From the NCBI GenBank assembly GCA_003427395.1, contig BFEA01000770.1, positions 249,040 through 273,059 of the forward strand: a stretch of DNA of 24,020 nucleotides, given 5' to 3'. The notes beneath the pieces were generated by a model, which made no database searches, had not been told where the DNA came from, and saw only the letters and a list, made by a program, of their open reading frames with translations. Both the position numbers and the translations under genes were made by a program. This DNA comes from Chara braunii (taxonomy: Eukaryota > Streptophyta > Charophyceae > Charales > Characeae). Position 1 is the stretch's first letter, and each line of letters starts with the position of its first letter. Shown in pieces: positions 1 to 9,594 of the stretch.

Positions 1-31
1 AGTTCATTCAAGTTTGCTCATCCAAAGATGA

Positions 32-82
32 GCAGTCGAGTTCAGCTTCCAGATGAGTCGGTGAGAGTCCGACGAAATAGTC
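32..82 (+). ncRNA. Degenerate hammerhead ribozyme (HHR-1)
   Basis: The segment keeps the order of a type III hammerhead: a GUC triplet at 35-37, a short stem I (38-40 with 47-49), a core strand at 50-56, stem II (57-61 with 69-73) and GAAA at 74-77. The core reads CAGAUGA, so the second residue, normally U4, is A, and stem III pairs poorly. U4 is part of the invariant core, so activity is expected to be lost. It aligns with the complete hammerhead at 14951-15006 and with its own copy at 15108-15158. An 8-bp hairpin (15-22/27-34) directly precedes it. Confidence 0.6.
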
Positions 83-261
83 TGGCACAATCGTCTTCCC
101 CCCCCCCTTCATCTTCCTATTCTGCGCCTGCACCCGGGCGCCATAAGCGCCAGGTTCATGCGCTACAACGCTTTGTTGCCCGAACGGGCGTTGAGCTTAG
201 AAAACAAATAAAAAAAATATAAAATATATATATATATATATAAATAACAATAATAAAAAAA

Positions 262-388
262 AGTAAAACAAAACTAGTTTTCCTGAAGTTGGCTGTTGGG
301 GCACAGCCCCCTGATGAGTCGGTGCGAACCCGACGAAAGGGCCAGGTATCGGCCTCGCTGTACTACTCTGGAAGGGCACGAAAGACAA
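262..388 (+). repeat. Block present in copy A, absent from copy B, carrying HHR-2
   Basis: Copy B runs from an AATAATAAAAAAA tract (about 15318-15333) straight into ATCATG, whereas copy A has about 125 bp between the matching points. Both edges lie in A-runs, so the exact breakpoints cannot be fixed. The block contains hammerhead HHR-2 and its flanks. It could be an insertion in copy A or an A-run-mediated deletion in copy B; two copies do not decide the direction. Confidence 0.6.
289..345 (+). ncRNA. Type III hammerhead ribozyme with intact catalytic core (HHR-2)
   Basis: A self-cleaving RNA motif in sense orientation. Stem III 5' strand is 289-296, the triplet is GUU with predicted cleavage after U297, stem I is GGGGC/GCCCC (298-302 with 306-310, loop ACA), the core CUGAUGA is 311-317, stem II GUCGG/CCGAC is 318-322 with 330-334, and GAAA is 335-338. 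The stem III 3' strand runs 338-345. All invariant core bases are present. Stem III has one G-G mismatch next to the A-U closing pair and two G-U wobbles, so cleavage may be slow. A competing 6-bp hairpin (291-296 with 303-308) overlaps stems I and III. Stem II is identical in sequence to that of HHR-3, which points to common descent. Type III topology is the one used by plant retrozymes. Confidence 0.8.
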
Positions 389-508
389 AAATCATGCCAT
401 TGTATCTTTCCATGTTCTAGCAGAAGATTCATTCTCGTTTTGAACCTTCGAAAGTAGCAGCCAGGTCCATACATCCGTTCATTCGAAACGAACGGTTACA
501 AATAACCA

Positions 509-598
509 AAAAAAAAAAAAGAAAAAAAAAAAAAAATCTAAACAAAATCTAAAGAAAGAAAATCTAAAGAAAAGAAACCTAAGAAAAGAAAAAGAAAG
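509..598 (+). repeat. Purine-rich A/G tract
   Basis: Almost pure A and G with repeated TCTAAAGAAA-like units, conserved in copy B at about 15439-15544. On the minus strand it is a long pyrimidine tract that starts right after a consensus 5' splice site. It may be an intronic pyrimidine tract of a captured gene or a simple-sequence spacer. Confidence 0.5.
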
Positions 599-605
599 AA
601 CTCAC

Positions 606-681
606 CTTGTTGTTGCAATAGTCGCCCGTTTTCACGGGCGCTGTCGAATGCATTGGGGTTGTCAATGCCCCAGTCACTCAT
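606..681 (-). other. Exon-like coding segment with consensus 5' splice site (copy A)
   Basis: On the minus strand, an ATG at 681-679 opens 25 codons (starting MSDWGIDNPN, ending RLLQQQ) plus one base, then meets AAG|GTGAGT with the splice-type GT at 605-604. A pyrimidine tract follows. Copy B has the same 76-bp segment with three substitutions (one silent, Trp to Arg, Phe to Leu) and the same splice-type site. I recognise no protein family, and I could not identify an acceptor or a second exon. It may be a captured first exon or chance; the stem-loop 623-629/634-640 lies inside it. Confidence 0.3.
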
Positions 682-729
682 GAGGGCGCCATGTGGCGCT
701 TTGTCCCTTTGTTAGTTTTAGTTTTTATA

Positions 730-731
<2 letters not shown>

Positions 732-764
<33 letters not shown>

Positions 765-766
765 TT
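732..766 (+). repeat. (ATT)n microsatellite
   Basis: About eleven tandem ATT units. The equivalent place in copy B (15669-15699) is a (TA)n run, so the microsatellite type differs between copies. Confidence 0.9.
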
Positions 767-837
767 TAGGTTTCCCGTTGGTGTATGCCAACGGTCGTAC
801 TGCGTTAGTGGGTTCACCCACGAACTGTTGAAAATGT

Positions 838-866
838 AGATCCGAGTTCGAGTCCAGATGGACTCG
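838..866 (+). other. tRNA-type B-box (3' half of a tRNA-like sequence), copy A
   Basis: GATCCGAGTTCGAGTCC fits the T-arm and internal B-box pattern GTTCGANTC used by RNA polymerase III. It overlaps a 7-bp stem-loop at 849-855/860-866. No A-box lies at the right distance upstream. It sits directly beside an inverted U6 3' half, forming a tRNA/U6 chimera that is shared by all three copies of the repeat. Confidence 0.5.
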
Positions 867-875
867 AAAAACAAA

Positions 876-921
876 TTTGGACTATTTCTCGATTTATGCG
901 TGTCATTCTTGCGCATGGGTC
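876..921 (-). pseudogene. U6 snRNA 3'-half fragment, copy A
   Basis: Read on the minus strand, the segment contains GCGCAAGAATGACACGCAT followed by AAATCGAGAAATAGTCC. This is the 3' half of plant-type U6 snRNA with few changes. The ACAGAGA box and 5' stem-loop are absent, so it cannot act in the spliceosome. It is a retroposed or template-switched fragment inside the composite repeat. Confidence 0.8.
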
Positions 922-1021
922 ATTCTACCACCGCGCGGCCAATCTCGGCCGTGTGATCCTTGTGATCACGCGGGCGAGATCGACCGCGCTTTACAAAATC
1001 AGCAGCTCCAAAAGGAGCTGA

Positions 1022-1487
1022 GCCCAATAGGCAGGTCTTTCAGGTTCGATCCCAGCATCAGCCGGGTGAGAGTCGAATGCATTATCCTACTAGGCTAGCT
1101 CTTGTTTTCACATTAAACAGGACCTGCTCTTCAATGTGAAGAGCTAGCCCAGGTGACTTTCCCTCAGCTTGCAGCCTTGCAGGCTTCGCCCGTAAATGGC
1201 CTAGCAGGCCTGCCCCGACTGTGGCCTAGCAGGGCGGCCCTGCCTGTGGCCTGCCGGCTTACCTGCCTGTGACCTACCCTTACCGGTTAGCCGTGTGATC
1301 GCGGCTTGGTCGGCCATCGAACCGGGTAAGCCTTGGCATTTGCCTATCGGCCCCCAGGCTCAAAGTCAGACCCCGCGGCCCCAGAAAAAAACGGAAGCTT
1401 CCTACACCTCCTGCGTCGTGGCCCTATACCCTGGCGCAACCCTCTTTTAAGCCCATTGAGGCTCTGAATCGCGTGGCTTAGCAGCCG
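1022..1487. repeat. Insertion specific to copy A, GC-rich
   Basis: Copy B passes directly from the sequence matching about 1020 to the sequence matching about 1488. The extra 466 bp hold a tRNA-Glu-like sequence and a GC-rich part with repeated TGGCCTAGCAGG/TGTGGCCTGCC phrases (about 1195-1275). It is probably a SINE-like insertion, or else sequence deleted from copy B. No target-site duplication was established. Confidence 0.5.
1036..1104 (-). pseudogene. tRNA-Glu(CUC)-like sequence, SINE head or pseudogene
   Basis: On the minus strand an A-box (TAGCCTAGTAGG, 1097-1086) and a B-box (GGGATCGAACC, 1053-1043) are separated by 44 nt between starts, as in a real tRNA. Between them lies ACTCTCACCCG, matching the anticodon loop of tRNA-Glu with anticodon CUC. 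The acceptor stem is not convincingly complementary and no CCA end is visible, so I read it as a tRNA-derived SINE head or a tRNA pseudogene rather than a working tRNA gene. Confidence 0.6.
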
Positions 1488-1743
1488 CACGACATTACTT
1501 TAGGTAGACTAGGCTTGGTTTTAACATTTCTTTATCCGCACGTTCCTGCGGCTTCGACAGAAGCGTAGCCTTTGTCGTTCACACCCGATACCCCCGGACG
1601 TCACATGCGTCCGGACTAAAGTCAGAAAACTCTTAGTTTCTCAGTCATAGGTCAGGTCTGAATAAACGTTTGACAAACGTCAGTCTCATCAAGTATTTCA
1701 ATTCAACGCAAGAGTCGGACAGCGTCCGACGTTCAAAAACACT

Positions 1744-1771
1744 GGCAAATACCCTTGTCAGGGTTTTTGCC
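1744..1771 (+). repeat. Terminal stem-loop of composite repeat, copy A
   Basis: GGCAAATACCCT, loop TGTC, AGGGTTTTTGCC: a 12-bp stem with one mismatch. The same hairpin recurs at 16233-16260, about 17938-17966 and (inverted and perfect) 23287-23314. In copy C it lies exactly at the boundary with integrase sequence, so it marks one end of the element. Confidence 0.7.
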
Positions 1772-3280
1772 CCCACAACAATCCCAACCCCCATTGAACG
1801 ACGTCCCCGTCTTTCACCCTATATTAATTAATTATATAGGGCTCTCTGGATTCTTACGAAACTCTTTTTAACAAAATTTCTTCCAATCGAAAATAAGCCG
1901 AAACTTATAACCAAAATCCAAGTTATTGCCTCGGTAATCTAAAATTCAATCATCCTTGATTGGAATGATACCAGATGTAGCCTCTGGCAAGCCTTTCATC
2001 AAAACCTGAATTTATACCGGTTCAAGTTCTGGAATCACTAAAATATTCAAGAAACTTTGTCTAAATAGTCCCAGCATCATTCCACTAGTGGCAACTCCAA
2101 ACATTATTTAGTCTCTCAGAATGGTACCGGAAATAGTCTCCGGCTAGCCTTCAAAACCTCAGTCGGCTAATATTTACATTTATCTAAAAAAGGTCAGGTT
2201 TAACCCCCTAACGAGTATTTCAAAATAAATAACCTTCTGAGCGGCCCAGACAGAATGTGAACCAACCATTCATGAGAGAAACCATTTATCAAAAGTTCTT
2301 GTCCAGGTTTTGTATCCCATTCCAATTACGAGTTATCACATATGACATTTTTCATGCGTGCTTTGTGATATGCGTCGAGGAGTGGTGTAATCCTCAAGGG
2401 ATAACATCTCGACGTCAAGCCCCGCTTTAGACTCGAGCCTCACCACCTTCCCTCCAATTCCAGTATCATATGTTTGCCAGTGCCCTACCTGCAAGGTTGA
2501 ACTACCCGTTCTCTATGACCTAGGCTGGTCAGACCCGGGCATAGAGGCGAGGCGACCCTATTCGTCACAAGGTCAAGGTGACCACTCCTTCCCCCATAAC
2601 GAACGACAGTCGTCACCCTTACAAGCAAGATTCCAACAATTACAATAATACCTTCCTCCCTTTTAATCATAGTGTAGCCACCCTCCTTAAAAAAGGAAAA
2701 GTGACAGCATCCCACTATGGACCAGGAACAAGTTCCAGCGTAGGCCTCACTACCACCAACGGAGCTCACTGCATCAGGACTCATCATAACATGATAACTT
2801 AAAAAACATTACGAAACTTCTAGGCTATGATAAATAATTGAATTACATGCTTTGTGAATAACTCATAGTTATGCCACAAACCATATAACGCAAATTACAT
2901 ATCATTTTCCTATAACTTTTTTTTTACAACGAGAATATACATCAAATAACAACATACATTTTTACAGAGAGTTTCATAACATTCCAGTCCAAAAATATTC
3001 ATAAATTTGCATTGCATCACATTTCATCGAAAAAGTAACAATAAATCATTCAAATTTAGGAATCAACAATTTTTCGATCCAAAATCACAATATAATTCCA
3101 CGAACAGGAGTCGTAGAATTTATTAATTATACAAAAACATGGAACCATAGGTCCCAGAATTAAAATCAAATCCCAAGAGTCCAAAATTATAATTCCCTTG
3201 TCTGTCCTCAGAACCAGTCAACAATTAGTGATCCCAAAAGAAATAAAAGAGGAAAAACAAGTTCTAAAAAAAAGAAATCT
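1772..3280. other. AT-rich non-coding stretch with an internal degenerate direct repeat
   Basis: No convincing coding region. A degenerate direct repeat relates about 1964-2020 to about 2118-2180 (GAATGATACC...AAAACCT versus GAATGGTACC...AAAACCT). An 8-bp inverted repeat lies at 1818-1825/1835-1842. By position, this is where the 3' LTR of the gypsy element on its right should begin, but nothing here matches the LTR at 9595 onward. The 3' LTR is therefore lost, diverged or replaced. Confidence 0.4.
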
Positions 3281-3295
3281 AAAAAAAAAAAAAAC

Positions 3296-5050
3296 CTTTT
3301 CTAAGTCCTTCGAATAAATTTTCAAATGCGATCCCGACACCCAATTTCTACCTCGAGATCAATCCAACTCTTCGATCTCATAAGCCCCATGCTCAAATTT
3401 CCTGATAATACGATAGGGCCCCAACCATCGACTGTCCAATTTTCGAGACCATTGTTTTTCCAAGGACGAATCATAGAGAAGTACGATATCCCCTACTTCC
3501 AAAGGTTCCTTACGAACGCGAGGCCCCTTATCCCATCTTTCCTTGTCGGTCTGCCTACTCTCTGAAGTAGAGGCAGCGGCCTCCTCAATCCTTTCCTCAG
3601 TGATCATCACTTGTCTTGCCCTCAATTCCAACAACTCCTCCGTTGAAAGCTTCATTTCCACATCCTACTTTCTCCAAGTGGTAAGAAAACTTTCGATCGG
3701 AAAAGTTGCATGACGCCCAAACCACAATGTGACTGGAGCGTATCCAATTGTCCGCTTTATGGTGACATTCTCAACAAAGAATGTCGTTCTCAGATATATC
3801 GGTCACCTTGACGGATCATCTCCGCACCATTTTGCCAACAAATTTGTTAGAGTGGCATGTCCACGTTCAACTGGCGCATTGGCCCGGGGATGTGCCCTTG
3901 TAGTATAGCTAAAGCTTACTCTAAGTTTTTTCAGAAGCGCCTGCACCTCCCCAGCCCAAAACTCACCACCTCGATCCATGACAATTTCCCTGACAAATGG
4001 GTACCGAAGATAATATTCCTCAATGCATTCTGCTAAAACATGTCCAGCACGATCGCGAATGGCACAGCCATCAACGAACCCAACCAGATTATCTCTTACG
4101 TTGAAGATATATCTGTACCTATTTATCCCAGGTGGCATGACCAACAGATCAAGGTGTACTACTGCTCCTGGCTCAGCGACATAGCGTGAATTAAGAGGTT
4201 CAACAAAACGCAGATTAGATCGTTTTTGGCAAGGAAGATAAGAGTTACAAAAGTCATTTACCATCTTGTTCATTCCTTCTCAAAAATAAAGATGTTGAAT
4301 CTTTTTCAAAGTGACTCGAGACGATCTATGTCCGCCTGCGACCCCATCATGCGAAGCTGCAATCACATCAAGTTGTCGCGTAACCCCACATACCACTCTT
4401 CTTGGAATATCATCGTTGGATTTCTTGAAAAGATGACCATATCTTACAACAAAATCCTTACTTTTCTGACGAACAACTGGATCCACTTCATCCTCCCTCA
4501 ACTCACCATTCAACCACATTCCCATTAATTTATATTCCCCATCATACTCTCCTTCTCTGAAAGCTTCTCTGATTTCACTGCCTTCTGCTTCTTCATTCAT
4601 CATTTTCAGGCGGTCCTCGTGAATTAGAGAATTCACAAGGAATGACATATCTCCAGTGTTCCTGAAAGTATTATCAGCCTGCTCATGCCCATACTCAATC
4701 GTCAGCGGTTCTTTGATGAGCTCGACTTCATCAGACAAAGCCAAGTTCATCATTTGCTCAGATGTTCTTTCACCCCATGGGTCTTCCTCAATGAACGGCT
4801 CCCCAATCACAAACTCTGATCGCACATGATGGAAACAAGGAGTATTCCAGATGGTTTTCCAATGCCGGGTTGTTGCATCTGCCAAATAATTGTATGAGTA
4901 AATACTCAACTGTGACTCTTCTCCTTCGAGGAATCCATCAACAGGAACTGAATCCTCAGCCTGATCCGTCGATGAGTCCCAATCAACATGACTCAATCCA
5001 TCTGCTCGATTCTGAGTGTCTGAAATGCGCTCAATCTCAAAATTGAACAT
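3296..5050 (-). pseudogene. Ty3/gypsy integrase (with RNase H C-terminus), interrupted
   Basis: Begins with the end of RNase H (MFNFEIERI...NRADGLS). A zinc-binding region follows, with HDGVAGGH then CNSYLPCQ; the first Cys of the expected CxxC pair appears to be Tyr. The catalytic triad is readable: Asp in VVHLDLLVMP, Asp in EIVMDRGGEF, Glu in NAPVERGHATL. The last two are separated by exactly 35 residues (DD35E). The C-terminus has a GPY/F-type module (RWLGPYRIIRKF). Stops at 4280, 3803, 3662 and 3356 lie in one frame, and an A14 run (3281-3294) abuts the end. Closely related integrase sequence lies at 22833-23290. Its role in a living element would be inserting cDNA into the nuclear genome; here it is dead. 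Confidence 0.88.
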
Positions 5051-5065
5051 CCAAATATACGTCAG

Positions 5066-6694
5066 TCATCGAGCAATGGTTGGACCAGAAGGAGAATAGT
5101 TCTTCAATGATTGAGCTAGAGCCGTAGGATCAACTCGCAGAATGAACCGCCTGCCAAATACATAATTCCTGAAAACACGCAGACAGTGAAGCACAGCGAG
5201 AGTTTCCTTCTTGAACTGGGAATAGTTTCGCTCAGTAATATTCAGAGTTTTGCTCTCGAACCTCAATGGTCGTTCTCGTCCTTCCCCATCCTTTTGGACT
5301 AAAACTCCTCCCAAAGCGGTAAGACCTGCATCGGTCTCGATGATGAAAGGACGGCCTTCAGCATCATCAAAGCAAGGAACTCCCAGAATCAGGCCGCCTT
5401 CTCGAAACTCAGCTTTAATATCCTCAACGGTTGCCTGCTGCTTCGGTCCCCACTCCCAGACCAGGTTCTTGCATGCTAACTTCCGCAAGTGTTGCACCCT
5501 TGCTACGAATCTGCGGATAAAAATACGCCAAAATCCGCAAGTCCCGAGAAAACTCCGAATGTCGGTAATAGATCTGAAGGGAGTCGGCCACTCCAAAATC
5601 TTATTCGTTTTCTGGGCATCTGGCCGACGACCCTTCTCATCACAAAGGAAACTCAGTATTACCGCCTTCCTCATACCATGCCTCGATTTAACCTCACTAG
5701 CAGTGAGGTTATATTCCTTCAGTTTACTCAGAAGCTTTTCCACATTGCTGATGTGTTCCCACAGGAACTTTCGAACGCCGGGTAACACTTCAGTCTCGTT
5801 CTTGACTCGAGGTCCTGGGATAGCCAAATCATCAATATATGGAGAAGTCACGTCTGGACAAAGCAGCTGCATGACTCTCATCATATATCTCTGCACAATT
5901 GCCACGACATTTGTCCAACCTTGCGGAGCCGCGCACATATGAAGCAGTCCCCGAGGCGTATGCATCGCCGTCATAGGTCGATCCGCTGTGTACTGCGGGA
6001 ACTGATCATACCCAGAATATAAATCAATTAGGGTGATGATGGGCCTGCCTGCACAAGATTTCGAGAGTTGATTGGCGTTCGGAAGTCCGCCCGCATCTCG
6101 GACTGTTACAGAATTCAACTTCTGCAGGTCCTGAACCTATCGCAAAACACCGTTCGGCTTGATAAAGCAGAACCAAGGAGACGCATACGGCCCATACGAA
6201 TAGTCTGCCACTTTGGTCCAAATCTTACCATCAAGATAATTTACCACCTTCCGGTGATCGTCTGGATTCGGATATCGTGGGCCTCTCACATTCCATGGCT
6301 CATGCGGTACCGTATGAATCCGGATCATTGGAATCATATCGACGTCCAGCCGTCCACGCTCATCATCATCAAAAGCATAAGCAAGATGAACTTTCTTCAT
6401 AACGTCGATAAAGAATTGAATTTCCTCCTTAGTAAGAAGGTCATCCTCTTCAATGATCATCTCCTTGACCCCGTCTTCTGTCAATCGACACGGCCCCTTC
6501 TCACCTTTTTCGTTCAACGTTCTAATCCACTCGCGTTCTTCCTTATAATACACTTCCTTTTCCTGAGTGATCAGAACTGGCACTGGTCGTGCCTTTTCTC
6601 TTACTTTCTTATACTTCCTCTTGGACCCAATGTTGAGCTTCCGTCCCCTAAAAAAGATTCTTGCCTGGCTGATGGCAGTGATTCCTCCATGCAA
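5066..6694 (-). pseudogene. Ty3/gypsy reverse transcriptase and RNase H, interrupted
   Basis: The RT fingers and palm are recognisable from VQDLQKLNSVTVRDAG, LIDLYSGYDQ, TPRGLLHMCAAPQGWTN and the catalytic box PYIDDLAI (a YxDD variant). The connection includes FLGTCGFWRIFIRRF. RNase H follows, with ETDAG (first Asp), KKETLAVL (Glu) and RVDPTAL (third acidic site). A TAG stop at 6137-6139 falls just before the VQDLQ motif and a TGA at 5066-5068 closes the block. Both are in frame, so the domain is otherwise continuous. The upstream 150 residues (6694 to about 6240) are a charged pre-RT spacer. In a functional element it would copy the genomic RNA in cytoplasmic particles. Confidence 0.9.
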
Positions 6695-6758
6695 GATTCA
6701 TTTGACCGATAAACAAGATGCATGGTTCCTGCACCTTCCTTGTCAACCACAACTTCCA

Positions 6759-7577
6759 TCAGGGTCTGTACCAGGCTCGGATCAATTGTAGGATAGCTTG
6801 CTGCAAATCGACTGCCTGTGAGATACTTAGTAATGTCAACGAAAACTCCTTAGGATCCCTTTCTTCATCGATCGCCTTTTTCTCCCTCCTCAACTTCTCA
6901 GACTCTAAGAAGGTATATGATTCGGGATTCAACCAGTTCCTTGAATTTGCCGGTCCGGTATTCGCGCACTTTACCACTTCATAATAGCCGCAAACCGGAT
7001 TGCACAAAGCTACAAACATGGTGTCGTCATGCTTGTTGAAGATTATGCTCTCTGTGCGACATTGAAAGGACCTTCCCAAAAACACTTTGTGTTCAACCTT
7101 TGGCAATATATAAAAATATGATCTCGCTTTTACCTTCCCAACTGTGACCATTACGCCACTAGTCATACCGCAAAATGGCGTTGCCCCGCTGACTCCAATC
7201 AAAAATCCAAAGTCATTGCGATTGATCTGAACCCCAACTTCAATCACATGTTTCTCTCTCATAATGTTTATCGCGGCTCCGTCATCTACGAGAGCAGAGA
7301 ACTCTCCACGGCCGATTTGAACTTTTATGAGACCTGTGGCCACGCATCGCCAGTCCATCTTCGCGCCAGGAGACGCCCAGTTAGCTTCTGGAGGGATGAT
7401 CTTGCTCAGCTTGACTGTTATGACTTTCTTCCGAGTCATGCGCTGCTTAAATTCCTCGTGGAGCTTCAGCGATATTGCAAGAATCTTCTTCAGGGTAACC
7501 AGATCACGCTGACTTTCCAGAATACGATCCACCAGCTGTTCAAAATCAATCCCTTGTTCAATAGGGATTGAGTACAC
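6759..7577 (-). pseudogene. Ty3/gypsy aspartic protease region
   Basis: A retropepsin-type protease. ALVDDGAAINIM holds the catalytic Asp in a DxGA motif (DDGA rather than the usual DSGA or DTGA), and KVFLGRSF matches the conserved hydrophobic-GR motif about 75 residues later. It is in the same frame as Gag, separated by a TAG at 7611-7613, and the pol frame differs downstream. The frame change between about 6760 and 6695 is either an inherited programmed shift or a later indel. The C-terminal 90 residues have no recognised domain. Confidence 0.8.
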
Positions 7578-7610
7578 GTTCTTCTTTTTGCGAGGTTCTT
7601 CTTCCTCGAC

Positions 7611-9392
7611 CTAGGTCTTTCCTGCTTCCGATGCCCTTTCCATAACTCTCTCCTTTGCTAGCAGTTCATCTTCTGCTCGCAATCTTTCATCCTCCTCATC
7701 ATCATCCCCTTCTTCCACCTGAATAGGTTCTTTTTCCTGAGGTTCCTTTGAACTTTCTCCTGGTGCAGGTTGCGATTGTGAGGTCTTTCTTCCTTTCCTC
7801 GTTTGCACCATGACGGTTGGCATCCCTCGCTTGAGTACAGGTCTGGACATCATCATTGGTCGTGTCATCGGCGTTGCTTCAGGTGCCGAAGCGGCCGCAG
7901 GTGCTGACCCATCCCGACCTTCGTTCCCCCATCCACCAAAAGGGAACACATTAGGAAGATTCGGCCAGACTTCTTCCATGTCAACACATAATTGAACAAT
8001 GGAATGTCGACATTTGACCAGTTTCTTGGTCACTTATCGCGCCCGATGAGCAATGTCTTCTTTCCTTTTCTCCAACTTTTTTTCGTCACACCCACTAATC
8101 TCCAGAGAAGTCATTGTTTCTTCTAACTCAAAAAGGTTTGCTTCTTCAGGAGAAGCTAACCGGAATGTAGCCGGAAGAGGACGGTCCATCCGTCGAAAAG
8201 CCTCTTTTCTCATTCCTCCTTCAATATCCTGATCGATGAGATTTTCCTCGAAGTCAAAGACTTCTCCTCGAATCGTCGTGAAGACGATATGGTCTTTCTC
8301 GTCCTTTACGAGAATCTGGCAGAAACGAATAACATGTCTCTTCATATCGCAATATTTGCAGACGTATTCCTGCCAGTTCCCACGCCCGCCTCCATTTCCG
8401 CGGCCTCTACCACGGCCTCGACCACCCTGTGGTTGAGTCTGTTGACCTTGATTTTGTTGTCCTTGGTCAACCTGTCGCTCTCCGCTTCCATTTCCTCCGT
8501 TTTTACTACTTTCTCCTTGTTTACGAGAAGTACCTTGCCCTCCTCGTATCTGGTTCAAGGCTTTCCTCTCAACCTTGGTCAACTTACGAGGGGGTTCCTT
8601 TTCCTCCTCGCTCTCACTCTCACTGCTACTCTCTTCAGTGACAGGCTTCTTCCTTTTTATCTTCCCAGTTTTCGCCTTCGCCATCATCACTTGAAGTTTT
8701 AACCGTTCCTCCTTCATACTGCTCATCATTTCCCTCATGTCAGATAAGGTCTTATAGATCTCCTTGTCCTTGTTCGTCCCCAACTGTAACCTCTCCCGAT
8801 TCTCCATCTGCTGTTTCAGCAGCCGATAGAGGATCTGGTCGAAGTCCCCGACCAATAAATTCTCTCGAATTTTTTGTCAATCATACCTTTCTTTCATGTC
8901 TTTCACCAACTTTAGTTGTTCCACCTCCGTGAAAGTATCCAGGAAGATGAGGCAACGATCTTTATCTGGAAGGTCAGGAACTAATTTTGCCACCCGCTCG
9001 AATTCAGTAAGGAACTGTTTTGTTGTACCAAAGCTTTTCCGACTAACCTTCCTCAAATCGGTCAAGTTCAACAGTTGATCGCTCAACTGGTACTTTTATA
9101 GCAGCTTCCGTTTGAATTTTGCCCAGTCCACCGAATCTTGTACCAATTCCTCCACCTCTTCCTTGTACTGGATCTTGCAGTATCTCTTCACCATTCACAA
9201 CATCTTTTCATTCGACCATTCGCAGCAACTTCCCAATTGCTCCAACTTTTCTTCCCATCCCGAGGCGTTGTTACCATCAAACAATGAAACGTCAACCTTC
9301 GGGATTTGATCCTTCTGGGACTGCTGAATAATTCTTGCAAGCTCCCGAATGTCATTGCTTCTCCCATGCTGATTGTCGTTATTACCAACCAT
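7611..9392 (-). pseudogene. Ty3/gypsy Gag with CCHC zinc knuckle (gypsy-1), interrupted
   Basis: Start chosen at the Met at 9392 (MVGNNDNQ...), about 180 bp downstream of the PBS. A capsid-like N-terminal part (VDVSLFDGNNASGWEEKLEQL) is followed by a basic and Gln/Gly/Arg-rich stretch, then a zinc knuckle CKYCDMKRHVIRFC (C-x2-C-x4-H-x4-C) for RNA packaging. A Ser/Glu-rich acidic patch precedes the Gly/Arg repeats (about 8400-8640). In-frame stops at 9192, 9093, 8877 and 8034 break it without frameshift. The protein would form the virus-like particle shell. It shows no clear similarity to the Gag at 20274-22568. Confidence 0.85.
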
Positions 9393-9573
9393 CTTGACTG
9401 AAGAAAAACAGCAACATAGTAACAGAAATCAGTCAATTCTTATAAATAATATCTCATAATTTTTGGATCAAATTACTGACTTTTTCTTAGGTCAAACAAG
9501 AAAAAGAAAATAACTTTTTACTCCATTAATCACCCAAGTGTCGTTCCGCTAGGGACAACGATAGTTTGCCGTT

Positions 9574-9592
9574 ATTCCCGGCAACGACGCCA
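9574..9592 (-). promoter_or_regulatory. Primer-binding site resembling tRNA-Asp complement
   Basis: The minus strand reads TGGCGTCGTTGCCGGGAAT. As recalled, the complement of the plant tRNA-Asp 3' end begins TGGCGCCGTTGCCGGGG, giving two differences. It lies two bases (GG) inside the LTR end CA at 9595 and about 180 bp before the Gag Met, the expected position for minus-strand DNA priming. The tRNA identity is from memory; the position and TGG start are seen directly. Confidence 0.7.
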
Positions 9593-9594
9593 CC

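Larger units (their letters stand above)
1..1771 (+). mobile_element. Composite hammerhead/hairpin repeat, copy A (left end outside window)
   Basis: This segment aligns base for base with 15077-16260 (offset 15076 at the start), apart from two blocks found only here: about 262-388 and about 1022-1487. In order it holds a degenerate hammerhead, a core-intact hammerhead, a purine-rich tract, a minus-strand exon-like piece, a microsatellite, a tRNA-type B-box, an inverted U6 3' half, a tRNA-Glu-like insertion and a terminal stem-loop at 1744-1771. Perfect short stems are packed throughout, for example 15-22/27-34, 623-629/634-640, 775-781/788-794, 849-855/860-866 and 1003-1009/1014-1020. No protein of its own is visible, so I infer a non-autonomous, RNA-derived dispersed repeat. 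The true left end lies outside the window. By analogy with copy B, a further hammerhead may sit upstream. Confidence 0.75.

Noticed and set aside
1966-1977. Possible initiator-tRNA-Met primer-binding site (TGGTATCA on the minus strand)
   Set aside because: Only eight bases match and there is no LTR edge beside it; it belongs to the internal direct repeat.
2485-2802. Overlapping ORFs on both strands
   Set aside because: Short, overlapping, no recognisable motif or codon pattern.
4968-4980. GATGAGTCC resembling a hammerhead core
   Set aside because: No stem II partner or GAAA follows; it is coding sequence of the gypsy element in reverse.
5250-5942. Long plus-strand ORF opposite the RT/RNase H region
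   Set aside because: Antisense shadow; the minus strand shows RT and RNase H motifs.
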